Positions 6,468 through 15,190 of a DNA stretch of 64,000 bases are shown one piece after another. The translations under genes and the position numbers were made by a program. Numbering within the stretch: the stretch's first letter is position 1; each line of letters starts with the position of its first letter. Source of the stretch: Streptomyces ardesiacus (lineage in GTDB: Bacteria; Actinomycetota; Actinomycetes; Streptomycetales; Streptomycetaceae); NCBI RefSeq assembly GCF_003112575.1, contig NZ_BEWC01000005.1, forward strand, positions 186,001-250,000, given 5' to 3'. The notes under the pieces are model-generated. The model did no database searches. It was given only the letters and a program-made list of their open reading frames with translations, and had not been told where the DNA came from.

Positions 6468-8486
6468 TCAAACGACCTCGTCCTGAGGCGGCGAATCTTC
6501 ATCGGTCGACTGACCGTCGAACTCGTCGTCCGATTCCTCGGCTTCCTCGTCGTCACGGTCCGCATCGAGGTCGTACGGGTCCTCGGCGATAATCCCGTGT
6601 CGCTGGACACTCCGCTGTTGCCAGACAGGCAGCTTGAATAGGACGTCCTGCAGGACGTTCCGCCACGCCTCACAGTCGGCTCGGTCGGCGCCCAGCGAAT
6701 CGACAGCACGGGTCCCATCGTCGGACCTGACCGCCTCCACGACCTTGACCGCACCCTCGACCGCCTGGATCGAAGTGGCCAGGTCATGCAGAGCATTCCC
6801 GAGAATCTCAGCCGCGTTCCGAGGAGCCGGTGTGGGTGATGGACCTTCGCCGGCGGGTGGGAAGGTTCGGCGGAGGTCCGCGTCGGTGACGAGGATGTCG
6901 CGGCCGTCGTCGTTCTGAGTGACCCGTCCTGTCTCGTCCACCTTGCGGGTCCTGCGCCCCGCCGCAGAGTCGAGGAGCGTCTGCTTCAGCTGGTGCACAC
7001 CGTGCTGGGTACTGCGCATACGGTCGATGACCTCGCCTGGGTGCCGCCGATCGGGTTGATCGTTGTTGCTTGAGCCACGGTCACCCGTGAGCTGGCCGTT
7101 GATCACCAGGGGATAGGCACTGCGGGCCGCGAGTTCCCGGGTTGCCGCGCCTGGCTCCCCCTTTGTCACCTCCTCAAGTGCGGCTTGGGCCAGCTCCTCC
7201 GTCCCACGGAAAGTGGCCTCCCAGTCCTTGGCCAGCTCACCCGGGAAGGCCGACTTCAGGTACTTCCGCATCCGTTCCCGCCTGCGGGAGTCCTCTTCCG
7301 AAACCGAGCGCATGACCAGAGAGGAAGCTACGTCGAGTAGCAGCTTGGTGGTGATGTTCTTGCGGGTGCTCTGTCCGGTGATGGCGACCCGCACAGCAGC
7401 GTGGATCGTCTGATTACGCTCGGCGAAGAGCCGGACAATTGCCGCCGCCCGGACGGACGGGTCGTCGTTGAATCCGGCCGCCATCGCCTGGTCGGGGGTC
7501 AGGGCACCGCGTAGCCAGTCGGCCTTGGCAGGAGTGATCAGTTTCCGTCGTTCGATCTCGTCCACCACTGCGTCGGCGAGGGCCTCGTTCTCTGCGGCTT
7601 CACCCCACGGCTTCGGGGAGTCGACGTGCCGAAGTGCGACCAACGACTTCACCGCGACTCCGAAGTCAGCGGTGGTGCCGTCATGCGGCTCGAAACCGAC
7701 CAGCAGAAGCGCCGGAAGCCGTTCGCAACGCACGGTGACCGCCACCTCGGGGTCAACCTGTGCCGGGTCGCCTGCGGTCGTGATCGCCGCGTTGAGCTTG
7801 CGGATGTGGGAACGCAGCTTCGCCGTGTCCCGGAGGTACGGAACGTCGGCGGACCTGAGGTCGAGCAGGTCGTGGGCGCACGTCACTCGGCTCGACCCCT
7901 CGACCGTGACCGGAACCGTTACCCCGGGTGTGCTGTCCTCGTGTTGAAAAGCCGTCGCGGCCAGCCACACCTCTGTCATCACTCCCTGGTGACGGAGGGA
8001 CTCGCGCCAATCGTTGTGGTCAAGCACGTACTCTTTGGCCAGTTGTGCCGCCCACGCTAGGTGTTCCTGGTTCGCGAGCCTCTGCACGAGTTCCGGGCGA
8101 CTCCCTGACGCCGCGACGGGCTCGGCCATCGGACGGAAGCGCGTGCTCTCGCCAGTGCCGATCAGGTTCGAGGCCGGGTGCCGGCGCGACGGACCGATCC
8201 GCGGGTTTCGCGGGTCTGGGATGATATACCGCGCCCATACGTCAGCCCGGATGGCGAGGATCACGCCGCCGGGCACCCGCAGCCGCTCTGGGGACTCTGC
8301 CGCTCGGCGGGCAGCAGAGGGGTCGACGACAGCCTGCGCGAGGGCCAATGCGGCGGGCTCGCCCATGGTGAAGTGCTCGATGAGTTTGTCGGCAAGCTTC
8401 CGTGCTGCGGTCGCCAATGCAGGCAGGGGCAGCGCTTCGACAGGGCGGGGCAGTACGGTCTCGCCCGCGCCGGATGATGGCTCCAT
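6468..8486 (-). CDS. large ParB-like domain protein with acidic tail
   Basis: 672 residues from ATG 8486 (GGAG nine bases upstream); ATG 8519 and TTG 8552 are longer alternatives. Residues 85-100 read YIIPDPRNPR and residues 160-210 read WRESLRHQGVM...VTVEGSSRVTCAHDLLDL, which resemble the NPR and GERR boxes of ParB/sulfiredoxin-fold or DGQHR-type domains. The middle is helical with no recognised family. The last 40 residues are almost all Asp/Glu/Ser (DADRDDEEAEESDDEFDG), as in DNA-mimic or charge-tailed proteins. No HTH of chromosomal ParB is apparent and no parA neighbour exists in the window, so plasmid partition is not assured. It could be a DNA-processing protein of the element. Confidence 0.65.
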   Translation of the reverse strand: MEPSSGAGETVLPRPVEALPLPALATAARKLADKLIEHFTMGEPAALALAQAVVDPSAARRAAESPERLRVPGGVILAIRADVWARYIIPDPRNPRIGPSRRHPASNLIGTGESTRFRPMAEPVAASGSRPELVQRLANQEHLAWAAQLAKEYVLDHNDWRESLRHQGVMTEVWLAATAFQHEDSTPGVTVPVTVEGSSRVTCAHDLLDLRSADVPYLRDTAKLRSHIRKLNAAITTAGDPAQVDPEVAVTVRCERLPALLLVGFEPHDGTTADFGVAVKSLVALRHVDSPKPWGEAAENEALADAVVDEIERRKLITPAKADWLRGALTPDQAMAAGFNDDPSVRAAAIVRLFAERNQTIHAAVRVAITGQSTRKNITTKLLLDVASSLVMRSVSEEDSRRRERMRKYLKSAFPGELAKDWEATFRGTEELAQAALEEVTKGEPGAATRELAARSAYPLVINGQLTGDRGSSNNDQPDRRHPGEVIDRMRSTQHGVHQLKQTLLDSAAGRRTRKVDETGRVTQNDDGRDILVTDADLRRTFPPAGEGPSPTPAPRNAAEILGNALHDLATSIQAVEGAVKVVEAVRSDDGTRAVDSLGADRADCEAWRNVLQDVLFKLPVWQQRSVQRHGIIAEDPYDLDADRDDEEAEESDDEFDGQSTDEDSPPQDEVV

Positions 8487-9203
8487 CAGGTGTTCTCCGA
8501 TCTTCGTCCCGGGGTCCATCCAGGCACGCACCTGGACGCCGTGGTCGTCCAAGGAGATCGGTCACGCTGTTTCCCGTTCTCCCCCTCAGCTCGCCCGGGC
8601 AAGACCCGATGTGTCCGAGACGGCATCAGCACGCTCGACCGCACTTCCGAGACGTACCGGCTTCGACTGCCGGCGTTGCCGCCCACCGCCCACATGGCGA
8701 AGGTGAGGAGCTTGAGCCCGCTGATGTGACTGCCCAAAAAACGCTAGCAGCAGGGGTGACACCCCCTCAGAATTTCTCGTTTCCATACCGGTTGGGCGCA
8801 CAATTGTGGTAGGTGGTTTTCGCGGGAACAGGGCTTCTTTGCCGCGGCTCATGACGACAGCGAGGTCCCACCGAGTGGTGTGGTCTTGCGGATCCCGCCG
8901 GCCCGGATGCCCTGTAGCCGATCGGCGCGGCCGAGCGACCATGGCAGCTTTGTGAGCCGGCCAGAGCGGCGCCCTCAATGGTGATCTGAGCCAGTTGGTC
9001 GAGTGCCATGGCGCCAAGTCTTCGTGTGAGCTGATACGGCGGGTCAGACGGACTCGGCGGCCGTTGGCTGATGCCCCGCTGGGAGCCACCTGGGAGCCGA
9101 CCCGCTCCCCGAGCCTCTTCAAGACCACCCGAGACCACCGCACCCTAACGCCCTGACCAGGAAAAACAGCAAACAAGCCGGTGTCGATCACGCCCGAACC
9201 TCA
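8487..9203. other. island edge, no supportable gene
   Basis: Long minus-strand frames exist (8586-9191, 8767-9138) but they overlap each other and show no domain, no clear start and mixed codon bias. An integrase gene is often next to such an attachment site; I find no tyrosine- or serine-recombinase motif here. The piece may be decayed element sequence. Confidence 0.45.
8735..8765 (-). terminator. candidate terminator, minus strand
   Basis: On the minus strand GGGG-TGTCA-CCCC (8753-8765) is followed, after about 12 bases, by six T residues (8735-8740). It would end a transcript coming from 8800-9200, although no gene can be supported there. Confidence 0.35.
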
Positions 9204-9245
9204 TTCGGGACGAAGAGGTCGTGGGTTCAAATCCCGCCACCCCGA
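9204..9245 (+). other. tRNA-Pro(CGG) 3' fragment: attachment site at island end
   Basis: The 42 bases match the 3' part of a proline tRNA: anticodon loop TTCGGGA (9204-9210, anticodon CGG), stem CGAAG, variable loop AGGTC, T arm GTGGG-TTCAAAT-CCCGC (9221-9237), acceptor strand CACCCCG and discriminator A (9245). The bases before 9204 cannot pair as the 5' anticodon stem, so the tRNA is not complete. This is what is left at the far end of an element inserted at a tRNA 3' end; pSAM2-like elements are known to use tRNA-Pro. The intact tRNA should be left of the window. Confidence 0.85.
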
Positions 9246-9263
9246 CAGAGACAGCAGGTCAAG

Positions 9264-9296
9264 GGCCTGATCCTCAGTGAGGATCGGGTCCTTTCT
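9264..9296 (+). terminator. terminator following the tRNA-Pro fragment
   Basis: GATCCTC-AGT-GAGGATC (9269-9285), extended by partial G/C pairing and followed by CCTTTCTGTGT. It looks like the original chromosomal tRNA-Pro terminator, retained to the right of the attachment site. Confidence 0.65.
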
Positions 9297-9358
9297 GTGT
9301 CTCCGGGTATTCTCCGTCGGCCAAAGGGACCACCAGCCGACGGAGAGCGGGGAGAGAT

Positions 9359-9991
9359 GTGACCCTTCGACGGCAGCTCAGGAAGCTCTTGCGCGAGGTG
9401 GGAGAGGGCGGTCGGACCGGCAGGGGCCCAGGGTCGCCGGGCGCACCGGGGGCGTCCTTCACGACCGAGGTCCCGTGGCCGTCGTTGTGGAAGTTCGCGC
9501 AGTTCGCCTACGTCGCCGAGCAGTATGGATACCGCTACTCGGGCCTGGACCCGGAGCTGCGGGATTCCGATACCCCGTTCTTCGTCTTCCGGGCGCTGCC
9601 GGACGCGCGTGAGCGGGCCGCGGTGACGAGGGCGCGGTTTCCCGGCGCCCTCGCAGGTGGCCGGCTGCCGGGTATGCGGGCCTGGCCCGTGCCCGTGCTG
9701 ACGTTGCCGGAGGCACGGGGCGAGGTGAGGCTGTTGCACGCCCGGATCGCCTTCGACTACTTCGGTGCGCTGGGGCGGCAGCGTCTGCGTCCGTGGCTCG
9801 TCGGGATTCCGGTGGTACTGCTGTTCTTTCTGCTGGTGAACGGCGAACTGCACGTGAGAGGACTGACTGTCGCGGCCGGTGCCGCCGCGGCGCTGTTCCT
9901 GGTTCTGGCCGCTTCCCGGATCTTCGTGCGGCGTCGCCTGGCGACACACCAGCGGCTGCTCGAGCGGTCTGGTGTCCGTTGGCCCCCGTGA
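9359..9991 (+). CDS. two-TM membrane protein, unknown function
   Basis: 210 residues from GTG 9359 with GGGGAGAG just upstream. A Gly-rich N-terminus (20-35) precedes a soluble region of about 100 residues (WKFAQFAYVAEQYGYRYSG), then two hydrophobic helices at about 145-161 and 168-188 and a basic end. No family recognised. It is the first chromosomal gene after the attachment site and is followed in the same direction by a SLATT-like two-TM protein, so the pair may work together in the membrane. Confidence 0.7.
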   Translation: MTLRRQLRKLLREVGEGGRTGRGPGSPGAPGASFTTEVPWPSLWKFAQFAYVAEQYGYRYSGLDPELRDSDTPFFVFRALPDARERAAVTRARFPGALAGGRLPGMRAWPVPVLTLPEARGEVRLLHARIAFDYFGALGRQRLRPWLVGIPVVLLFFLLVNGELHVRGLTVAAGAAAALFLVLAASRIFVRRRLATHQRLLERSGVRWPP

Positions 9992-10093
9992 CCGGGACCT
10001 GAGGTGGTGGATGCTGCCGCGGCTAGGATCCGGGGCCTGAGGCGGCGGACCGGTGAGGAGCAACAAGCGGGCGAGCAGCAGAAGTTCACCGGT

Positions 10094-10609
10094 ATGCGGC
10101 CGATGGAACCGCCCCCGGCCGGCGCGGACGCCCTCGGAGTGACCACCCACTACCTGCATCACTTCCGCAAGGAATACACGCGCACACGCGAGCTGATGAA
10201 GAAGAAGGCCCGGCGGACCACCGTGGGCATCGCAGCCCTCAACGGGCTCATCGCCGTGCTCGGTGTGGCGGTCGCAGCCTGGCGGGACTACGCCGCCTGG
10301 CTCGGGTTGGCGAGCACGGCCGTGGCCGGCGTCGTCAGTGTGCTCTCGGCGTGGAGCGGCCTCATGCGCCACCACGAACTGTGGCAGCAGCGGAGCCTGA
10401 TACTCGCCGAACTCCAGCGCATCATAAGGAATGTGGAGCGTCGGGAGGCCTCGGGCGACGACCGGCAGGTCATCGCGCGGGAAGCGATGGAACTGCTCGA
10501 CACGACGCTGAGCCAGGACGCCGGCAACTGGGGCAGTCTGAGCCGGACACCCCTGGCCGCAGTCCAGTACCAGCCCTTCCAGCCGCCCGGCGAGCGTGCG
10601 CCGGAATGA
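10094..10609 (+). CDS. SLATT/DUF4231-like two-TM protein
   Basis: 171 residues from ATG 10094; GTG 10004 or 10007 would add about 30 poorly conserved residues and the choice is uncertain. The pattern HHFRKEYTRTRELMKKKAR, two adjacent hydrophobic helices (43-63 and 67-87), then HHELWQQRSLILAELQRII matches the DUF4231/SLATT group. SLATT domains were described in genome surveys as membrane effectors next to nucleotide-second-messenger (SMODS) or SLOG genes. No such synthase is visible here; the only partner is the upstream two-TM protein. Confidence 0.75.
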   Translation: MRPMEPPPAGADALGVTTHYLHHFRKEYTRTRELMKKKARRTTVGIAALNGLIAVLGVAVAAWRDYAAWLGLASTAVAGVVSVLSAWSGLMRHHELWQQRSLILAELQRIIRNVERREASGDDRQVIAREAMELLDTTLSQDAGNWGSLSRTPLAAVQYQPFQPPGERAPE

Positions 10610-10827
10610 CACCGGCCCACCGTTGCGCCTCCGAGTGGACGAGGCGGGTGAGGCGCGTCCGCGGCACTCCGTCACCTCATCAGTCTCGTCGTGACGCCGG
10701 ACACGGAGGGCGGCACGGCGTAAGAGAGGCGTCAGGGAGTGGAACGGAGTGAAGGTGTCCGGGCCGGCAGGGCCTAAGGTGTCCCGGGTTGCCGGAAGGA
10801 CTGGCCTGGGCAGACAGGGAGGCGGCC

Positions 10828-11316
10828 GTGGGTGCTGCGCGGACGAGCAGGACGCCGTTGCCGGGGATAGGGGTGCGCTACGACCTGGTCACCCGCGAAC
10901 GGCGGCGGCTGTCGGTGGTCGCGGAGCGGGACGGGGTGCGGACGCTGAGCGCGTACCGCAAGAACGGTCCCGACGACGACCCCGCGCTGTCGGTACGGCT
11001 GGACGCCCAGGAGGCGGCCCTGGTCGTCGACGCGCTCAGGCCCGCCCACCACAGCCCGAGTCTGCTGTCGACGACCGAGCTGGGCCTGGTCGCCGAGCGC
11101 GTCGGGCTTTCGGCGTCGTCGTACTGGAACGGGCGCCTGCTGGGCGACACCTGCACCCGGACCGAGACCGGTGTGTCCATCGTCGCGGTGCTGCGGCGGA
11201 CCGAGGCGCTGCCGTCGCCGGGGCCGGACTTCCGGCTGGCCGGGGGTGACACGCTGATCGTGATCGGTACACGGGAGGGCGTCGACGCGGCCGCGGAGAT
11301 CCTCGGGCGGGAGTGA
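10828..11316 (+). CDS. cation:proton antiporter regulatory subunit (TrkA-C, KhtT-like)
   Basis: 162 residues from GTG 10828, preceded by GGGAGG at 10817-10822; an upstream in-frame TTG lacks support. It begins RTPLPGIGVRYDL and GRRLSVV-type strands, as KhtT does, and ends in a TrkA-C domain (FRLAGGDTLIVIGTREGVD). KhtT-type subunits sit on the cytoplasmic face of the KhtU antiporter and gate K+/H+ exchange in response to pH or ligands such as c-di-AMP. The antiporter gene is convergent and ends only 33 bases away, which supports the pairing although they are not in one operon. Confidence 0.85.
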   Translation: MGAARTSRTPLPGIGVRYDLVTRERRRLSVVAERDGVRTLSAYRKNGPDDDPALSVRLDAQEAALVVDALRPAHHSPSLLSTTELGLVAERVGLSASSYWNGRLLGDTCTRTETGVSIVAVLRRTEALPSPGPDFRLAGGDTLIVIGTREGVDAAAEILGRE

Positions 11317-11349
11317 GGCACCGGCCCGCAGCCCTGCCGGCCGCCGCGG

Positions 11350-12576
11350 TCATGCGTTGGCGTGCGTCGACTCCGGGGTCGTGGGCTCGGGTGCCGTCGC
11401 GTCCCGCGCGGCCGCCGTCCCGCCGGGGCCGCGGGTGAGGCGGCGGGCGAAGGGCTCGGTGAAGCGGGCCGTGAGGGGGCCGAGGACGACGAGGATGAGC
11501 ACGTACGCCGTCGCCAGCGGGCCGAGGCGGGGTTCGACGCCCACCGCGAGCCCGGCGATGACGATCGAGAACTCGCCCCGCGCCACCAGTGTGCCGCCCG
11601 CCCTCCAGCGGCCACCGCCCCGCAGACCGGCGCGGTGCGCGGCGTACCAGCCGGTCGCGACCTTGGTGAGGGCGGTGACGGCGGCAAGGATCAGGGCCGG
11701 GACGAGGACCGGCGGGATGTCGGCCGGGTTGGTGGACAGGCCGAAGAAGACGAAGAAGACGGCGGCGAACAGGTCCCGCAGCGGGGTGAGGAGGCTGCTG
11801 GCGCCCTCGGCGACCTCGCCGGACAGGGCGATGCCGACGAGGAAGGCGCCGACCGCGGCGGAGACCTGGAGTTCCTGCGCGAGGCCCGCCACGACGAGGG
11901 TGAGGCCGAGGACCACCAGCAGGAGGGTTTCCGCGCTGTCGGAGGAGACCGCGCGGCTGATCAGCCGGCCGTGGCGCAGGGCGAGGTAGAGGACGGCGCC
12001 GACGGTGCCCAGGGAGATCAGCAGCGTGACCGCTCCGCCGGCCAGGCTGACACCGGCGAGCAGGGCCGTGAGGATCGGCAGGTAGACGGCCATGGCGAGG
12101 TCCTCGATGACGAGGACGCCGAGGATGACCGGGGTCTCGCGGTTGCCGAGCCGGCCCAGGTCGCCGAGGACCTTGGCGATCACCCCGGAGGAGGAGATCC
12201 AGGTGACGCCCGCGAGCGCGACGGCGGCCACCGGGCCCCAGCCGAGGATCAGTGCCGCCACGGCGCCGGGTACGGCGTTCAGTACGAAGTCGACGGCGCC
12301 GGAGGGGTATTGGGTCTTGAGGTTGGTGACCAGTTCGGAGGCGCTGTACTCCAGGCCGAGCAGGAGCAGCAGCAGGATGACGCCGATCTCCGCGCCCGTG
12401 GCGGTGAACTCCTCGCTGGCCTGCAGGGGCAGGATGCCGCCGTGGCCGAAGGCGAGGCCGGCCAGCAGGTAGAGGGGGATGGGCGAGAAGCCCATGCGGC
12501 CGGCGATGCGGCCGAGGATCCCGAGAGCGAGGATGATCGCTCCCAGTTCGATGAGCACGGCGGTCGTGTTGTGCAC
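11350..12576 (-). CDS. CPA2-family cation:proton antiporter (KhtU-like)
   Basis: 408 residues from GTG 12576 (GGAGGGA ten bases upstream). About 12 membrane helices; LGILGRIAGRMGFSPIPLYLLAGLAFG at the start and the helix-5 region with VIEDLAMAVYLPILTALLAG are typical of KefB/KhtU Na+/H+ or K+/H+ exchangers, including the acidic pair ED. It has no C-terminal RCK domain, in line with use of the separate TrkA-C subunit encoded at 10828-11316. It moves K+ (or Na+) out in exchange for protons at the cytoplasmic membrane. Confidence 0.88.
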   Translation of the reverse strand: MHNTTAVLIELGAIILALGILGRIAGRMGFSPIPLYLLAGLAFGHGGILPLQASEEFTATGAEIGVILLLLLLGLEYSASELVTNLKTQYPSGAVDFVLNAVPGAVAALILGWGPVAAVALAGVTWISSSGVIAKVLGDLGRLGNRETPVILGVLVIEDLAMAVYLPILTALLAGVSLAGGAVTLLISLGTVGAVLYLALRHGRLISRAVSSDSAETLLLVVLGLTLVVAGLAQELQVSAAVGAFLVGIALSGEVAEGASSLLTPLRDLFAAVFFVFFGLSTNPADIPPVLVPALILAAVTALTKVATGWYAAHRAGLRGGGRWRAGGTLVARGEFSIVIAGLAVGVEPRLGPLATAYVLILVVLGPLTARFTEPFARRLTRGPGGTAAARDATAPEPTTPESTHANA

Positions 12577-13039
12577 GGGCGGATGTCCCTCCGGGGCGGG
12601 TCGGTGGCGGGGGGCGTGCGGGGTCTGCGGCGCGAGAGGCGAGTGCGGTGCGTGGGCGCGGGTGCGGTTGTGGTGCGGGGCGGAGGCGGTGCGGGTGGTC
12701 CGGTGGCGGTGCGGGGTGGTGCGCTGCCCGGCGGTGCGGGTTCCTTCCCCAGTGCCTGAACGGTCTGGGGGGACCTCCACCGCCCACCCGTGCCGTCCCG
12801 GCGGCACGACTGCCCGCGGCTACGCAGCCTTGTGACGTGCCTCGGCTGCAGAGGGCGCGGCGAGGGGCGTCAGAATTCGGGGACGCTGTCTCGGGCCGCG
12901 TTGTCGATGCGTGCGGTGCGCACGGCTCCCGTGGGGCCGGCGGGAATGACGGTCGGGGTCGCTCGGTGCATCGCGCGTACCCCCCGTCTCCTCGAACTGC
13001 CGCACGGTCACGGCTCGGTAAAGAAGTTTACCGCATCAC
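12577..13039. other. promoter-side gap upstream of the KhtU-like gene
   Basis: Codirectional minus-strand genes flank it. The sequence is very GC-rich, with GGTGCGG-type short repeats at 12600-12740, and shows no convincing gene. I looked for a c-di-AMP (ydaO) riboswitch, which would suit a K+ transporter, and could not recognise one. Confidence 0.5.
13016..13033 (-). terminator. 7-bp hairpin downstream of the K+/H+ antiporter gene
   Basis: CGGTAAA-GAAG-TTTACCG is a perfect inverted repeat starting seven bases past the stop of 13040-14584. No T-run follows, so it may be a terminator or an operator. Confidence 0.45.
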
Positions 13040-14584
13040 TTATTGGGCATTCTGGCGCTTTCTCGGGTGAACCGGGAGCAAATTCTCCGACTCCGGAGCA
13101 CCGGGCTCGCCCAGCCAGCGGGCCAGTCTGCCGCGGCGGCCGACGGCGCGCAGGCGGCGTTCGGCGGCCTCGCGGACCTGGGGCGCGGTGATGAGCAGCA
13201 GTTCGTCACCGGCGCGCAGCACGGTCTCCCGGTCGGGTACGAGGGTGGCGCCGTCGCGCACGACCAGGCTGACCACCGTCGGGTGCGGCAGCCGCAGTTC
13301 GGCGACGGTGACGCCGTGCAGCTTCGAGCCCGGCGGTACGGACACGGTGAGCAGGTCGGCGTCCAGCAGGTCGAGCGGGGCGGACTCGACCTGGAGCTCG
13401 CGCAGCGTGTCCGGACGGGTCACGCCCGTCCACCGGGCGACCGCGGGCAGCGTGGGCCCCTGGAGCAGGGTGAACAGGACGACGAGCACGAACACGATGT
13501 TCAGGGCGTCGCGCGCACCGGTCACTCCGGCCACGACGGGGAAGGTCGTGAGCACGATGGGGACCGCGCCGCGCAGACCGGCCCAGGAGATGAAGACCTG
13601 CTCGCGCCAGGGCACCCGGAAGGGCAGCAGGCACAGGAGGACCGACACGGGCCGGGCGACCAGGAGCAGGACCAGGCCGACGACCAGGGCCGGGAGGATC
13701 GCCGAGGGCAGTTCGGTCGGGTCGACGAGCAGGCCGAGCATGACGAACAGGCCGATCTGGGCCAGCCAGCCGACGCCCTCGGAGAAGGAGCGGGTGGCCG
13801 CGCGGTGGGGCAGCTTGGCGTTGCCGAGGACCAGACCGGACAGGTAGGCGGCGATGATGCCGCTGGCGCCCAGCGCTCCGGCGGCGGCGAAGGCGATGAC
13901 GCCGAAGCCGACCGTGGCCAGCGGGTACAGACCGGTCGCGGGCAGGGCGATGTGCCGCAGCGCCGCGACGCCCAGGCGGCCGATCACCACGCCCAGGACG
14001 CCGCCGACCACGAGCTGGAAGAGCAGGTTGCCCACGACGGGCAGCGGGCCGGGCAGGCCGGCGGTGGTGGAGAAGAGCAGGACCAGGATGATGGTCGGCG
14101 CGTCGTTGAAGCCGGACTCGGCCTCCACCAGCACGCTCACCTTCTGCGGCAGCGGCAGGGCGCGCAGGACGGAGAAGACGGCGGCGGCGTCGGTGGAGGA
14201 GACGATCGCGCCGATCAGCAGGGCCAGCCGCCAGTCGATCCCCAGCAGCCAGTGCGCGCCCGCCGCGGTCACCACGACGGAGATCGCCACGCCCACCGTG
14301 GCCAGCACCCCGGCGGGGGCGAGCAGCCGCCGTACGTCGCTCCACTGCGTGGTCAGGCCGCCCTCGACCAGGATGAGCGCGAGGGCGGCGGCGCCCAGCG
14401 CCTGGGCCAGTTGGGCGTCGTCGAACCGCAGGCCGAGGCCGTCCTCGCCCGCGACGAGGCCGACGCACAGGAACAGCAGCAGGCTGGGCAGGCCGATGCG
14501 GTGGGCGGCGCGGGCGGCGGCGATGCTCGCCAGCAGCACCGTGCCGCCGATCAGCAGCATGACGTACAGCTCGGACAGGGTCAT
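13040..14584 (-). CDS. potassium/proton antiporter with C-terminal TrkA-C domain
   Basis: 514 residues from ATG 14584. Residues 1-390 hold about 12 membrane helices of the CPA1 family, with SSTDAAAVFSVLRALPLP and EAESGFNDAPTIILVLL as the ion-exchange helices (Asp pair conserved). Residues 400-490 form a TrkA-C domain (LPHPTVVSLVVRDGATLVPD ...GDELLLI). The layout is that of NhaP2/CvrA K+/H+ exchangers, which here would help set turgor and pH together with the KhtU/KhtT pair nearby. A DUF3040 gene lies 72 bases upstream on the same strand. Confidence 0.9.
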   Translation of the reverse strand: MTLSELYVMLLIGGTVLLASIAAARAAHRIGLPSLLLFLCVGLVAGEDGLGLRFDDAQLAQALGAAALALILVEGGLTTQWSDVRRLLAPAGVLATVGVAISVVVTAAGAHWLLGIDWRLALLIGAIVSSTDAAAVFSVLRALPLPQKVSVLVEAESGFNDAPTIILVLLFSTTAGLPGPLPVVGNLLFQLVVGGVLGVVIGRLGVAALRHIALPATGLYPLATVGFGVIAFAAAGALGASGIIAAYLSGLVLGNAKLPHRAATRSFSEGVGWLAQIGLFVMLGLLVDPTELPSAILPALVVGLVLLLVARPVSVLLCLLPFRVPWREQVFISWAGLRGAVPIVLTTFPVVAGVTGARDALNIVFVLVVLFTLLQGPTLPAVARWTGVTRPDTLRELQVESAPLDLLDADLLTVSVPPGSKLHGVTVAELRLPHPTVVSLVVRDGATLVPDRETVLRAGDELLLITAPQVREAAERRLRAVGRRGRLARWLGEPGAPESENLLPVHPRKRQNAQ

Positions 14585-14656
14585 CGGACGGGCTCCGTGC
14601 CGTACGCGCCCGCGCCCGGGGTCACCTCCGCCTCGGCCGCGCTGCCCCCGCCGGGG

Positions 14657-14947
14657 TCAGGACCCGGACGGCGGGCACCGTCTCGCGCGGACGCGTCGGT
14701 GCGGGTCGAACAGTTCACCGGCGACGCCGGCGAAGACGAGCCCGGCGGCGATGAGCAGCCCGTGGGCCATGAAGACGCCCGTGGCCAGCGCGCCGAGCGC
14801 GAGGCAGAGCAGCAGCCAGGCCCGGTGGTACCGGTACTCGCGCGGGCGCAGGGGGCGGCCGTCGGTGAAGGACCGGACGAACTCGGGGTCCTCGCGGTGC
14901 AGCCGGGTCTCGATCTCGGTGAGTCTGCGGTCGTCGGACAGGGACAT
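14657..14947 (-). CDS. DUF3040 family membrane protein
   Basis: 96 residues from ATG 14947 with GGAGGAGG upstream. The N-terminus MSLSDDRRLTEIETRLHREDPEF is the DUF3040 signature, followed by two hydrophobic helices (about 43-60 and 62-80) and a short basic tail. DUF3040 proteins are small actinobacterial membrane proteins without a defined role. Same strand as, and probably cotranscribed with, the K+/H+ antiporter gene. Confidence 0.85.
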   Translation of the reverse strand: MSLSDDRRLTEIETRLHREDPEFVRSFTDGRPLRPREYRYHRAWLLLCLALGALATGVFMAHGLLIAAGLVFAGVAGELFDPHRRVRARRCPPSGS

Positions 14948-15190
14948 GAGGTCCTCCTCCCGCCGCGGGGCCCTGCGAAGGCGACGCGGTCAGCGGGGCG
15001 GGCCATGTGCTCTCCTTGCGGTGCTGGTCGTCCCGGTCACACCGGGACGAGGCCGCCGGGTAAGGGGAGTGGCCTCCAGGCTCGCCCGTACGGGGCCGTC
15101 CGGGCCATACGGGGCGGCACCCAAATACCGCAGCGTGCAACCTGTAGGAAACGCGGGCGCCCCGCGGGGCCTACCGGAAGGACCCGGCTC

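Noticed and set aside
8586-9191. Possible integrase gene beside the attachment site
   Set aside because: No Arg-His-x-x-Arg/Tyr or serine-recombinase motif, and codon bias is mixed.
9170-9245. Complete tRNA-Pro gene
   Set aside because: The bases before 9204 do not form the 5' acceptor, D arm or anticodon stem.
10789-10827. TTG 10789 as the start of the TrkA-C subunit
   Set aside because: GTG 10828 has a GGGAGG site at the right distance and fits the family's N-terminus.
12577-13039. c-di-AMP (ydaO) riboswitch upstream of the cation antiporters
   Set aside because: The expected conserved blocks are not seen; only GC-rich filler and one hairpin.
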